Assembly: GCF_001426645.1 (NCBI RefSeq)
Contig: NZ_LMEX01000001.1
Span: forward strand, 1,130,755 to 1,194,754
DNA length: 64,000 nt
Origin: Rhodanobacter sp. Root480
Lineage (GTDB): Bacteria > Pseudomonadota > Gammaproteobacteria > Xanthomonadales > Rhodanobacteraceae
Direction of reading: 5' to 3'
Shown: one piece after another, positions 1 to 9,682 of the stretch
Layout of the letters: the number at the start of each line of letters is the position of its first letter
Position numbering within the stretch: the first letter of the stretch is position 1
The notes under the pieces: generated by a model
The model's database searches: none
Told to the model about the DNA's origin: nothing
Seen by the model: only the letters and a program-made list of their open reading frames with translations
Translations under genes and position numbers: made by a program

Positions 1-1346
<1,346 letters not shown>

Positions 1347-1379
1347 GCCGCGCGCAGGTGCGCTGACTGGCCGGCGCAG

Positions 1380-2231
1380 CTACTGCGCGGGTTGGCCCAG
1401 GCCGTCCGGCAGCGCGTGCTTTGCGACCGCTGCACCAGCATGCCCGCGCGCCCACCGCGCACCAGCCCAGAGCAGCAGCAAGGTCGCCGCGAAAAACAGC
1501 ATCTGCATGCCCGCCGGTTGCGCGTCGTAACCCACCAGAACGTGTGCCGCCTGCCCCGGCAACGAACCATTGGCGAGCAGCCACGAGCTGTCCCACAACC
1601 GGTAACCCAGGGCCGGCACGATGTTCGCCTGGATCAGGTAACGCGCCGCCGTGGATGCCAGGCCCGCGGCCAGCAACACCAGCATCGCGTTGGTGGCGCT
1701 GAAGAAATGCCGCAGGGGAATGCGCAGCAATCCGGCGTACAGCGCGTAACCCAGGGCCGCACCGGCGACCACGCCGACCGACAAACCTGCCCACAAGTGG
1801 TCCGCACCACCGGCGCGCATGCCGAACAGGAACAGCACGATCTCCGAACCCTCACGCAGCACCGCCAACGCCACCACCGCAAGCAGCATCACCATCGAAC
1901 TGGCACCCGCTTTCACGGCGCTGCCCATGGCCTGCATCTGCCGGCTCAACTCGCGGCCGTGGCTGGACATCCACACCACATGCCAGCCGATCATCAATAC
2001 GGCGGCCAGCAGCACGCCCGCGTTGAAAACCTCCTGGCCCGCGCCACTCACCGCTGCGGCGAGCCAGTCAGCCGACCAGGCGACGAGCGCCGCGCCGACC
2101 ACGCCCAGCGCAATGCCGCCGCCGATGAACAGGCCGCGCTGACGCACGCCGCGAGTGGCCGCAGCCACCACGCTGACGATCAGCGCCGCTTCCAGCACCT
2201 CGCGAAAAACCAGCAATGCGATAGCCCACAT
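1380..2231 (-). CDS. FTR1-family iron permease
   Basis: A predicted inner-membrane permease of the FTR1/EfeU/FtrC family, 283 residues, with about seven hydrophobic segments. Both iron-binding REXXE motifs of the family are present: REVLE at residues 10-14 in the first segment and REGSE at 126-130 in the fourth. It lies 5 bases downstream of a secreted cupredoxin-like protein, an arrangement like ftrB-ftrC of the Bordetella ferrous-iron system; no FtrA or FtrD homologue is next to it. The unit sits behind a Fur-box-like site, so iron-repressed expression is inferred. Transport of iron is inferred from the motifs; the exact partner set is not visible. Confidence 0.88.
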   Translation of the reverse strand: MWAIALLVFREVLEAALIVSVVAAATRGVRQRGLFIGGGIALGVVGAALVAWSADWLAAAVSGAGQEVFNAGVLLAAVLMIGWHVVWMSSHGRELSRQMQAMGSAVKAGASSMVMLLAVVALAVLREGSEIVLFLFGMRAGGADHLWAGLSVGVVAGAALGYALYAGLLRIPLRHFFSATNAMLVLLAAGLASTAARYLIQANIVPALGYRLWDSSWLLANGSLPGQAAHVLVGYDAQPAGMQMLFFAATLLLLWAGARWARGHAGAAVAKHALPDGLGQPAQ

Positions 2232-2236
2232 GCGCC

Positions 2237-2575
2237 CTACTCCACGATCAACGTGCCCTGTGCGGTGGGCTGATGGAAGTCACCAAAAAAGTGGTAGCGG
2301 CCGGCTTTCAACGGGCCCACGAAAAGTGTGGCGCTGCTTTTCGGCATGACGATTTTCTCGGCGGGAAAATCGTTGCTCTCGAACTCCTCCGGCGAGGGAT
2401 CCTTGTTGATCACTTCCAGTTTCACTCGCGTGTCGGCCGGAATGTGCAACTCCGTGGGCTGATAGCGGTGGTCCTGCAGCACCAGCGTGTAATCCTTCGA
2501 CTCGGCAGCCACGGCAAGCCCCGAGGTGGCGATCGACAGCAACACCCCAAACGCGATGGATCCTGTGTATTTCAC
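2237..2575 (-). CDS. periplasmic cupredoxin-domain protein, iron-transport partner
   Basis: About 112 residues from a GTG start at 2575: a signal peptide (VKYTGSIAFGVLLSIATSG, cleaved after AVAA) followed by a beta-rich cupredoxin-type domain. Small cupredoxin-like proteins accompany FTR1 permeases (FtrB; the N-terminal domain of EfeO) and probably bind or oxidise iron in the periplasm. The frame stays open upstream to an ATG at 2641, but that longer start would run through the Fur-box-like site at 2600-2619, so the GTG is preferred even though it lacks a strong ribosome binding site. It is co-directional with the permease 5 bases downstream. The family call is good; metal specificity is inferred. 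Confidence 0.75.
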   Translation of the reverse strand: MKYTGSIAFGVLLSIATSGLAVAAESKDYTLVLQDHRYQPTELHIPADTRVKLEVINKDPSPEEFESNDFPAEKIVMPKSSATLFVGPLKAGRYHFFGDFHQPTAQGTLIVE

Positions 2576-2599
2576 GACGATGTCCGACGACCTTGATCG

Positions 2600-2619
2600 G
2601 CTAATGATAATCATTCTCA
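2600..2619 (-). promoter_or_regulatory. Fur box upstream of the cupredoxin-FTR1 unit
   Basis: The plus-strand sequence GCTAATGATAATCATTCTCA contains the palindromic core of the Fur consensus (GATAATGATAATCATTATC) with only a few mismatches. It lies about 25 bases before the GTG start at 2575, so Fur bound with iron would block transcription of the cupredoxin and permease genes. A fur gene is present in this window at 40063-40488. Confidence 0.8.
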
Positions 2620-2671
2620 CAAACGAGCTCAAGCGGAACACGGCATCGGCAAGAAGGGCTCGATTTTCAGC

Positions 2672-2965
2672 CTAGCGCCGAGGCCTGAATTCCAGCGGCT
2701 GTGGTTCGACCTGCGCACCGGCTGGCGGCTTGGGTCCGCAGGCGCCGCAGGTGGCGCAACCGTCGCTGCAATCGCCGGTGGCTTCCTTCGGCTTCAGCCG
2801 GCGCCCGAACGCACGTACCCAGGCCGGCCGATCTTTCTGGTTGAAGCGGATGGACCCCGCCGCCAGCCAGCGGTTGGTGAGCTTGGGCGCCAGCTTGCGC
2901 AACACGATGAACACGCTGGCCAGCACGATCAGCCCCACGATCACGTATTGCAACCCCATGCTCAT
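2672..2965 (-). CDS. small membrane protein with Cys-rich C-terminus, feoB partner (DUF6587-like)
   Basis: A 97-residue protein with one N-terminal membrane segment (about residues 6-24), a basic middle part and a cysteine cluster near the C-terminus, CSDGCATCGACG. Its start overlaps the feoB stop by 4 bases, so the two are translationally coupled. Small Cys-containing proteins are often encoded next to feoB (FeoC in enterobacteria; an unrelated short protein in xanthomonads); I recall the xanthomonad type as DUF6587 but could not check. The cysteines could bind iron or an Fe-S cluster; that is inference. Confidence 0.65.
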   Translation of the reverse strand: MSMGLQYVIVGLIVLASVFIVLRKLAPKLTNRWLAAGSIRFNQKDRPAWVRAFGRRLKPKEATGDCSDGCATCGACGPKPPAGAQVEPQPLEFRPRR

Positions 2966-4797
2966 GCCAGTGCGCTCGCTACCTGGTAAACGACGAAAGA
3001 CGCTGCGTACGCCAGCACGAACATGTAGCCGAACGAGATGGCCACGTTGCGCCAGGAGTCGGTTTCACGGCGGATCACCGCCAGCGTCGACATGCACTGC
3101 GGCGCATACGCAAACCACACCAACAGCGACAGCGCGCTGGCCAGCGAGATCTGCCCCGCCAACGCCTGGCCCAGGCCGCTCGCCTCACCGCCGACCAGGT
3201 ACACCGTGGCCAACGCCGCCACCGCCGTTTCGCGCGCGGCGAAAGCCGGGATCAGCGCCAGGCTGATCTGCCAGTTGAAGCCGATCGGTGCGAACACGTA
3301 ATGCAAGGCGCGCCCGATATAGCCGGCGAAGCTGTACTCGATGGCCGCCCCCGTGGCCCCTTCCGGCGGCGACGGAAAGGTGGAGATGAACCACATCAGG
3401 ATGGTCAGGCCCAGGATCACGCCGGTCAGGCGCTTCATGAAAATCGCGCCGCGCTCGTACAGGCCGATCGCCACATCGCGCACCTTGGGCAACCGATACG
3501 ACGGCAGCTCCATCAGCAACGCGTGCTCGCTCTTGTCGCGACGGATGTGCTTCATCACCCAACCCACCGCCATCGCGCCCAGGATGCCGGCCAGGTACAA
3601 CGCGAACAGCACCACGCCCTGCAGGTTGAACACGCCGAACACGCGACGGGTGGGTATGAACGCGCCGATCAACAGCGCATACACCGGCAACCGCGCCGAG
3701 CAGGTCATCAATGGCGCGATCAGGATCGTGGCCAGGCGGTCGCGCGGGTCCTGGATGCTGCGCGTGCCCATGATCCCGGGGATGGCGCAGGCAAAGCTCG
3801 ACAGCAGCGGAATGAACGAGCGTCCCGTCAGCCCCACCGACAGCATCAGCCGATCGAGCAGGAACGCGGCGCGCGGCAGGTAGCCCGACTCCTCCAGCAC
3901 GATGATGAACAGGAAAAGGACCAGGATCTCGGGCAGGAAACCCAGCACCGTGCCGATGCCGCCGAACAGGCCGTCGGTCACCAGACTCTGTAGCGGCCCG
4001 GCCGGCATCAGCGCGGCGGCCTGCGCGCCCATCCAGCCGAAACCGTCGCCGATCAGGTCGGTCATCGGCTTGCCGATCGAGTACACCGCCTGGAACACCA
4101 GGAACATCACCACGGCCAAAATCATCAGGCCGAATACGGAGTGCAGCGTCCAGCGGTCCAGCGCATCGTCGATGACGGCCGTGGCGCGCGGCATCGTCAC
4201 CGTGGCCGCCAACAGTTCGCGTACTTGCGCATGCAGATCGGCGCGGCTGGCCGCATCGTCCGCTTGCACCGGCGCGGCAGCTGGCACCTCGCCATCCACG
4301 CGTTCGATCAACGCCCTGGCGCCGCCGCGCTTCACCGCGATGGTTTCCACCACCGGCAGGCCGAGCCGTTCCTGCAATTGCGGCACGTCGATGACGATGC
4401 CGCGCTGGCGCGCGGTGTCCATCATGTTCAACGCCAGCACCACCGGCCGGCCCAGCCGCTTCACCTCCAGCACGAAGCGCAGGTGCAGGCGCAGGTTGGT
4501 GGCATCGGCCACGCAGACGATCAGGTCCGGTGGCGTCTCGCCCGGGTAATTGCCGGCGCAGACGTCGCGGGTGATCTGCTCGTCCGGGCTGTTGGCCTCG
4601 AAACTGTAGGTGCCAGGCAGATCCAGCAATTGCAGCACCCGGCCGGACGGCGCGGTAAAGCGGCCTTCCTTGCGCTCCACCGTGACGCCGGCGTAATTGG
4701 CCACCTTCTGGCGGCCACCGGTGAGCTGGTTGAACAAGGCCGTCTTGCCGCAATTCGGGTTGCCGACCAGCGCGATCTTCAGCGTGGAAGCACTCAC
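2962..4797 (-). CDS. feoB: ferrous iron transporter FeoB
   Basis: Inner-membrane Fe(II) transporter with an N-terminal GTPase domain, 611 residues, at the short end for the family (E. coli FeoB has 773). The G-protein motifs are intact: GNPNCGKTALFN (G1) near the N-terminus, DLPGTYS (G3) and NMMD (G4). They are followed by two Gate-type membrane regions. The start codon overlaps the feoA stop and the stop overlaps the next small gene, giving a tight three-gene feoA-feoB-small protein operon. A Fur-box-like site precedes feoA, so iron repression is likely. Confidence 0.96.
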   Translation of the reverse strand: MSASTLKIALVGNPNCGKTALFNQLTGGRQKVANYAGVTVERKEGRFTAPSGRVLQLLDLPGTYSFEANSPDEQITRDVCAGNYPGETPPDLIVCVADATNLRLHLRFVLEVKRLGRPVVLALNMMDTARQRGIVIDVPQLQERLGLPVVETIAVKRGGARALIERVDGEVPAAAPVQADDAASRADLHAQVRELLAATVTMPRATAVIDDALDRWTLHSVFGLMILAVVMFLVFQAVYSIGKPMTDLIGDGFGWMGAQAAALMPAGPLQSLVTDGLFGGIGTVLGFLPEILVLFLFIIVLEESGYLPRAAFLLDRLMLSVGLTGRSFIPLLSSFACAIPGIMGTRSIQDPRDRLATILIAPLMTCSARLPVYALLIGAFIPTRRVFGVFNLQGVVLFALYLAGILGAMAVGWVMKHIRRDKSEHALLMELPSYRLPKVRDVAIGLYERGAIFMKRLTGVILGLTILMWFISTFPSPPEGATGAAIEYSFAGYIGRALHYVFAPIGFNWQISLALIPAFAARETAVAALATVYLVGGEASGLGQALAGQISLASALSLLVWFAYAPQCMSTLAVIRRETDSWRNVAISFGYMFVLAYAASFVVYQVASALA

Positions 4798-5039
4798 GCG
4801 GCTACCTCGACACGCACGCTGACCCGGGCCGCTTCGGCGCGACGCAGCGCAAAGCGGGTCGAGCCGATCTGGATCAGCAACGGATCACCGCCCATCGGGC
4901 CGATCGCCACCACCCGCAACGGCTCGCCGTCGACGAAGCCCAGGTCGCGCAAACGTTGTGCAATCGGGTCGGACGCGTGCGCATCGTCCACGCGGTCGAC
5001 GACGGCGGGAGATCCCTTGGGCAACTCGGAAAGGCGCAC
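4794..5039 (-). CDS. feoA: FeoA family protein
   Basis: A small SH3-like cytoplasmic protein of 81 residues that supports FeoB-dependent ferrous iron uptake. The family pattern is visible in QRLRDLGFVDGEPLRVVAIG and DPLLIQIGSTRFALRRAEA. A GTG at 5039 is taken as start because GAGAAAA lies just upstream and it gives a normal FeoA length; an in-frame TTG at 5051 is possible. A longer frame to 5471 would swallow the Fur-box-like site at 5051-5069 and is rejected. The stop overlaps feoB by 4 bases. Confidence 0.88.
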   Translation of the reverse strand: MRLSELPKGSPAVVDRVDDAHASDPIAQRLRDLGFVDGEPLRVVAIGPMGGDPLLIQIGSTRFALRRAEAARVSVRVEVAA

Positions 5040-5050
5040 GGCTTTTCTCA

Positions 5051-5069
5051 AATAAGAATTGTTCGCATT
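5051..5069 (-). promoter_or_regulatory. Fur box upstream of feoAB
   Basis: AATAAGAATTGTTCGCATT on the plus strand reads AATGCGAACAATTCTTATT towards feoA, close to the Fur-site form AATGAGAATNATTCTCATT. It lies directly before the feoA start, where it would block RNA polymerase. It is weaker than the site at 2600-2619. Confidence 0.55.
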
Positions 5070-5154
5070 GTATCCCCTCACGTGGCCGGTTGCACCGCAC
5101 GACACGGTCATCCGCGGGCAGCGTTTATGATGCGGTTCTTTGCCGGATGCACTC

Positions 5155-5949
5155 ATGACCGACTCGATCCTCAGCGAACGGCGCGACGGCATCTGCTGGC
5201 TCACGCTGAACCGGCCGCAGGTCCACAACGCGTTCGACGACGCGCTGATCGCCGCGCTCACCCTCGCCCTCGAACAGGCCGGTGCCGATCCGGCCGTGCG
5301 CGCCGTGGTGCTGAGCGGCAACGGCAACTGCTTCTCCGCCGGCGCCGACCTCAACTGGATGCGCGGCATGGCCGGCGCCAGCGAGGCAGAGAACCACGCC
5401 GATTCCCTGCGCCTGGCCCGCCTCATGCGCACGCTGCAATACCTGCCCAAACCCACCGTGGCACGGGTCAACGGCGCCGCTTATGGCGGTGGCGTGGGGT
5501 TGGTGGCTTGCTGCGACATCGCCATCGGCGTGGACGGCAGCAAGTTCGCCCTGTCCGAGGTGAAGCTGGGTCTGGTGCCGGCGGTCATCTCGCCTTACGT
5601 CGTCGCCGCCATCGGCTTGCGCCAGGCACGGCGGCTGTTCATCACCGGCGAAGTGTTCGACGCCGCCACGGCGGCCCGCATCGGCCTGCTTCACGCCAGC
5701 GTGCCGGCGGGTGAACTCGACGAAGCCATCGCACGCCAACTGCATCTGCTGGGCAAGGCGGGCCCGAACGCCCAGCACGAAGCCAAGCAACTGGCGCTGC
5801 GCATCGGTGGCGCGGACGCGGCGCAGGCCGAGCGCATCGATGAAGAGAATGCGGCGCTGATCGCCCGCCTGCGCGTTTCCGAGGAAGGCCAGCACGGGCT
5901 CGCCGCTTTCCTCGACAAGCGCGCACCGGCATGGGTAGGCGGCCTCTGA
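5155..5949 (+). CDS. liuC: enoyl-CoA hydratase family, probable methylglutaconyl-CoA hydratase
   Basis: A 264-residue crotonase-fold enzyme predicted to hydrate 3-methylglutaconyl-CoA to HMG-CoA, the step between the carboxylase and the lyase of leucine degradation. The oxyanion-hole region CFSAGADLNWMRGM, with the DLNWM form common in LiuC-type hydratases, and the second region GAAYGGGVGLVACCDIAIG are both intact. An ATG at 5155 is preferred over an in-frame TTG at 5140. It faces away from feoA and is followed by liuD after 155 bases. Pathway placement comes from the neighbours; the crotonase fold alone would not fix the substrate. Confidence 0.85.
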   Translation: MTDSILSERRDGICWLTLNRPQVHNAFDDALIAALTLALEQAGADPAVRAVVLSGNGNCFSAGADLNWMRGMAGASEAENHADSLRLARLMRTLQYLPKPTVARVNGAAYGGGVGLVACCDIAIGVDGSKFALSEVKLGLVPAVISPYVVAAIGLRQARRLFITGEVFDAATAARIGLLHASVPAGELDEAIARQLHLLGKAGPNAQHEAKQLALRIGGADAAQAERIDEENAALIARLRVSEEGQHGLAAFLDKRAPAWVGGL

Positions 5950-6104
5950 CGCGATGGACAAACCTTGCGGTCGTTGGCCACTGAAATCTTCTCTGCGAGC
6001 CGCTTGACCCACGTTCCCATGCTGCGCCGCGCATCGGTTGCCATGCGCCTATCTGTTAGCGTTACAAGCTTTGCACCACCATCAAACGGCTGCAGGAATA
6101 CCCC

Positions 6105-8111
6105 ATGTTCGAGCGCGTACTGATTGCCAACCGCGGCGAGATTGCCTGCCGCGTGATCCGCACCTGCCGGCGCCTGGGCATCCACACCATCGCGGTGTAT
6201 TCGGACGCGGACCGCGATGCCCAGCACGTGCGCCTGGCCGACGAGGCCTGGCCGATCGGCGGGCCGCGCCCGGCCGAGTCGTACCTGCGCGGCGACGTCA
6301 TTCTCGAGGTGGCGAAAAAATCCGGTGCGCAGGCGGTTCATCCCGGCTACGGCTTTCTTTCCGAAAACACCGGTTTCGCCCGCGCCTGCACCGACGCCGG
6401 CATTGTCTTCATCGGCCCCAAGCCCGAAAGCATCGACGCGATGGGCTCCAAGGCCGCGGCCAAGGCGCTGATGGAGAAACACGCCGTGCCGCTGGTGCCG
6501 GGTTATCACGGCGAAAACCAGGATGCGGCGTTTCTTGCGGAGCAGGCGCAAAAGACCGGCTTCCCGCTGATGATCAAGGCCGCCTCCGGCGGCGGCGGCA
6601 AGGGCATGCGGATCGTGCGCAATGCGGCGGAATTCGCCGATGCGCTGGCCTCGGCGCAGCGCGAGGCGACCAGTGCGTTCGGCGATGCGCGGGTGATCCT
6701 GGAGCGCTACGTCGAGCACCCGCGACACATCGAGTTCCAGGTCTTCGGCGACACCCACGGCCAGGTGATCCACCTCAACGAGCGCGAGTGCTCGGCGCAG
6801 CGCCGCTACCAGAAAGTGCTGGAGGAAACGCCCTGCCCGTCGCTCGACGACGCCACCCGCCAGGCCATGGGCCAGGCGGCGGTGGCGGCGGCAAAAGCGG
6901 TGGACTACGTGGGCGCCGGCACGGTGGAGTTCATCGTGGCGCGGCGGGCCGATGGCAGCCCGGGCGAGTTCTTTTTCATGGAGATGAATACGCGGCTGCA
7001 GGTCGAGCATCCGGTCACCGAGATGACGCTGGGGCTGGATCTGGTCGAATGGCAATTGCGCGTGGCCGCGGGCCAGCCGCTGCCGTTGCAGCAGGACCAG
7101 GTGCGCGCCCACGGCCACGCGATCGAAGTGCGGTTGTACGCGGAAGACCCGGACCAGAATTTCCTGCCCGGCTCCGGCAAGCTGCAAACGCTGCGCCTGC
7201 CCGAGCCGTCGCCGCATGTGCGCCTGGATGGCGGCGTGGTCGAAGGCGACACGGTGACGATCTTCTACGATCCAATGATCGCCAAGCTGATCGTGTTCGA
7301 TGCCACCCGTGCGAAAGCGCTGCAGCGATTGCGCGAAGCGCTGGCGGCCAGCGAGATCATCGGCCCCAAGTCCAACATCGGTTTTCTGGAGCGGCTGGCA
7401 CGGCATCCGGCTATCACCGAAGGGCGCATCGACACCGGCTATCTGGATCGCCACCTGGATGAATTCGTGGTGGGCGACGCGGCGCCAGGCGACCGCGTGC
7501 TGTTCGCCGCCGCCACCGCCGCCTTGCTGCATGACGAAGCGCATGTGGACAGCGCACCCGCCGACCCGCATTCGCCCTGGGCGCGCGCCGACGCCTGGCG
7601 CATCGGCCATGCCGGCAAACGAATCATCGCCTTGACCTGGCGCGAGCAACGCCACGACATCGAAGCCCATGGCGACGGCGGCGACTATCGCCTGCGTCAT
7701 GGTGAGGCCACCCGCGACGTGCGCGGCGCGCGGCTGCTGGAAAACGCGCTGAGCGCGCGCTTCGGCGGCGAGGCGCAGCGCCTGCCGCTGCGGGCCGATT
7801 CACGGCATGTCCTGCTGCACGACGCCGATGGCCAGCGCTACAGCTTCACCCGCGCCGTGGCGTTCGCCTGGGAAGCCAGCGATGCGGCCGGCGGCAACCA
7901 GGTGATCGCGCCGATGCCCGGCCGCATCGTGCTGGTGAAGGCGCAGGCTGGCGATCAGGTCGAACAGGGCCAGGATCTGCTGGTGATGGAGGCGATGAAG
8001 ATGGAACTGGCCTTGAAGGCGCCGCGCGCTGGCACCATCGAAAGCGTGAGCGCAGCGCAAGGCGAATTCGTCGAGGCCGATGCGGTGCTGGTGAAATTCG
8101 CCGAAACATGA
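6105..8111 (+). CDS. liuD: 3-methylcrotonyl-CoA carboxylase, biotin carboxylase/BCCP (alpha) subunit
   Basis: A 668-residue biotin-containing subunit that carboxylates its own biotin with ATP and bicarbonate. The order of domains is biotin carboxylase (FERVLIANRGEIACRVIRT at the N-terminus; ATP-grasp loop KAASGGGGKGMRIV; MEMNTRLQVEHPVTE), a linker domain, then a C-terminal biotinyl domain with EAMKME, the biotinylated lysine being about residue 632. The length fits methylcrotonyl-CoA carboxylase alpha subunits better than free-standing biotin carboxylase. The partner beta subunit is at 1-1346 and liuE follows after 86 bases. Confidence 0.94.
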   Translation: MFERVLIANRGEIACRVIRTCRRLGIHTIAVYSDADRDAQHVRLADEAWPIGGPRPAESYLRGDVILEVAKKSGAQAVHPGYGFLSENTGFARACTDAGIVFIGPKPESIDAMGSKAAAKALMEKHAVPLVPGYHGENQDAAFLAEQAQKTGFPLMIKAASGGGGKGMRIVRNAAEFADALASAQREATSAFGDARVILERYVEHPRHIEFQVFGDTHGQVIHLNERECSAQRRYQKVLEETPCPSLDDATRQAMGQAAVAAAKAVDYVGAGTVEFIVARRADGSPGEFFFMEMNTRLQVEHPVTEMTLGLDLVEWQLRVAAGQPLPLQQDQVRAHGHAIEVRLYAEDPDQNFLPGSGKLQTLRLPEPSPHVRLDGGVVEGDTVTIFYDPMIAKLIVFDATRAKALQRLREALAASEIIGPKSNIGFLERLARHPAITEGRIDTGYLDRHLDEFVVGDAAPGDRVLFAAATAALLHDEAHVDSAPADPHSPWARADAWRIGHAGKRIIALTWREQRHDIEAHGDGGDYRLRHGEATRDVRGARLLENALSARFGGEAQRLPLRADSRHVLLHDADGQRYSFTRAVAFAWEASDAAGGNQVIAPMPGRIVLVKAQAGDQVEQGQDLLVMEAMKMELALKAPRAGTIESVSAAQGEFVEADAVLVKFAET

Positions 8112-8114
8112 GCT

Positions 8115-8179
8115 GCAGGAGCGACTTCAGTCGCGATGCTCTTCGTAACGTAACGCATCGCGGCTGAAGCCGCTCCTGC
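8115..8179. repeat. REP-like inverted repeat between liuD and liuE
   Basis: Two 24-base arms (8115-8138 and 8156-8179) are imperfect reverse complements, starting GCAGGAGCGACTTCAGTCGC. The loop is about 17 bases. It belongs to the same family as the elements at 18951-19022 and 24201-24277, which have the core GGAGCGCACCCTGTGCGCGA. Confidence 0.8.
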
Positions 8180-8197
8180 ATCAATCCGGAGCTTGCC

Positions 8198-9100
8198 ATG
8201 ACCTCTTCCGACCACGTACGCATTGTCGAAGTCGGCGCGCGCGACGGGCTGCAGAATGAAAAGACGCTGCTGCCGGCGGCGGTGAAGATCGAACTGATCG
8301 ACCGGCTGTCGGATACTGGCTTGCAGACCATCGAGGCCACCAGTTTCGTCAGCCCGCAATGGGTGCCGCAGCTGGCCGACGCGGCGGAAGTGTTCGGCGG
8401 CATCCACAAGAAACCGGGCGTGAGTTATCCGGTACTGGTGCCCAACATGCAGGGCTACCAGCGCGCGCTGGCCGCCGGTGCCACCGACGTGGCCGTGTTC
8501 ACGGCCGCTTCGGAGGCATTCAACCGCCGCAACATCAACGCCTCCATCGACGAATCCATCGAGCGTTTCGCACCCGTGCTGGAACAGGCGCGGGTCGATG
8601 GCGTGAGCGTGCGCGGCTATGTGTCCACCGTGCTGGGTTGCCCCTACCAGGGCGACGTGCCGGTGAGCGACGTGGTGCGCGTGGCGCAGCGTTTGCACCG
8701 GATGGGTTGTCACGAAATATCGCTGGGCGACACCATCGGCGTGGGCACGCCGGCCAAGGCGCGGGCCATGCTGAAGGCGGTGGCCGGCGAGTTACCGATG
8801 GCGGCGCTGGCGGTGCATTTCCACGACACCTACGGCCAGGCGCTGGCCAATATCCTGGCCTGCCTGGAGGAAGGCGTACGCGTGGTCGACAGCGCCGTGT
8901 CCGGCACGGGCGGTTGCCCCTACGCCAAGGGCGCCACCGGCAACGTGGCCAGCGAGGACGTGGTCTACATGCTGCACGGCATGGGGCTGGAAACCGGCAT
9001 CGATCTCGACCTGCTGATCAACACCGGCGCGTGGCTGGCCACCCAACTCCACAAGGAAACCGCCAGCCGCGTGACCCGGGCGCGCACCGCCGCCGCCTGA
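8198..9100 (+). CDS. liuE: hydroxymethylglutaryl-CoA lyase
   Basis: A 300-residue TIM-barrel lyase that splits HMG-CoA into acetoacetate and acetyl-CoA, the last step of leucine degradation. The N-terminal VRIVEVGARDGLQNEK and the HMG-CoA lyase signature region SAVSGTGGCPYAKGATGN, with its catalytic cysteine, are both present, as is HFHDTYGQALAN, which supplies metal ligands. It lies 86 bases after liuD, separated by a REP-like hairpin that may set differential mRNA stability. No sequence oddity was seen. Confidence 0.95.
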   Translation: MTSSDHVRIVEVGARDGLQNEKTLLPAAVKIELIDRLSDTGLQTIEATSFVSPQWVPQLADAAEVFGGIHKKPGVSYPVLVPNMQGYQRALAAGATDVAVFTAASEAFNRRNINASIDESIERFAPVLEQARVDGVSVRGYVSTVLGCPYQGDVPVSDVVRVAQRLHRMGCHEISLGDTIGVGTPAKARAMLKAVAGELPMAALAVHFHDTYGQALANILACLEEGVRVVDSAVSGTGGCPYAKGATGNVASEDVVYMLHGMGLETGIDLDLLINTGAWLATQLHKETASRVTRARTAAA

Positions 9101-9138
9101 GCTACCATCCTCCACCGCCACTGCGGCGACCCCACGCC

Positions 9139-9627
9139 ATGACCGACACTTTCCTGATCCGCCCGATCCAACCCGACGACGACGCGGCCATGGCCGCGAT
9201 CATCCGCGCCGTGATGCCCGAGTTCGGCGCCGACGGCCCCGGCTTCGCCATCAACGATGCCGAGGTGGACACGATGTACACCTCCTACGCACAGCCGCGC
9301 AGCAGCTATTTCGTGGTCGAGCGCGACGGCGTGGTGATCGGTGGCGGTGGTGTCGCGCCGCTGCAGAACGCCGAGCCGGATGTGTGCGAACTGCGCAAGA
9401 TGTACTTCCTGCCCACCGCGCGCGGCATCGGCGCCGGCAGCGCGATGATCCAGCGCTGCCTCGACGCGGCCCGCGCGCATGGCTTCAAACGCTGCTATCT
9501 GGAAACCCTGACTGGCATGGATGCCGCGCAAGTGTTGTACAAGCGCAGCGGTTTCACCCCGCTATGCGCGCCGCTCGGTGGCACCGGCCATTTCGGCTGC
9601 GACCGCTACTTCATCCGCGACCTGTGA
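9139..9627 (+). CDS. GNAT family N-acetyltransferase
   Basis: A 162-residue GNAT-fold protein from an ATG at 9139. The acetyl-CoA binding loop is seen in ARGIGAGSAMIQRCLDAAR, preceded by the beta-strand CELRKMYFLPTA, and the C-terminal region is YKRSGFTPLC. The acceptor is unknown. It starts 38 bases after liuE on the same strand and may ride on the liu transcript, but nothing in the sequence ties it to leucine degradation. A second GNAT gene follows after 55 bases; the two are not close copies. Confidence 0.8.
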   Translation: MTDTFLIRPIQPDDDAAMAAIIRAVMPEFGADGPGFAINDAEVDTMYTSYAQPRSSYFVVERDGVVIGGGGVAPLQNAEPDVCELRKMYFLPTARGIGAGSAMIQRCLDAARAHGFKRCYLETLTGMDAAQVLYKRSGFTPLCAPLGGTGHFGCDRYFIRDL

Positions 9628-9682
9628 GCGCGACGATGCCCGACCACGATCCCTGCATCCCTGCGCGAAAGGCCGTCACCCG

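Noticed and set aside
4794-5471. A 225-residue form of FeoA
   Set aside because: It would overlap the Fur-box-like site and liuC antisense sequence; FeoA is normally about 80 residues.
5691-7700. Minus-strand open frame of 669 codons opposite liuC and liuD
   Set aside because: It is antisense to two clear enzyme genes, is His/Gly/Ala/Arg-rich as expected of a shadow frame in GC-rich DNA, and shows no family pattern.
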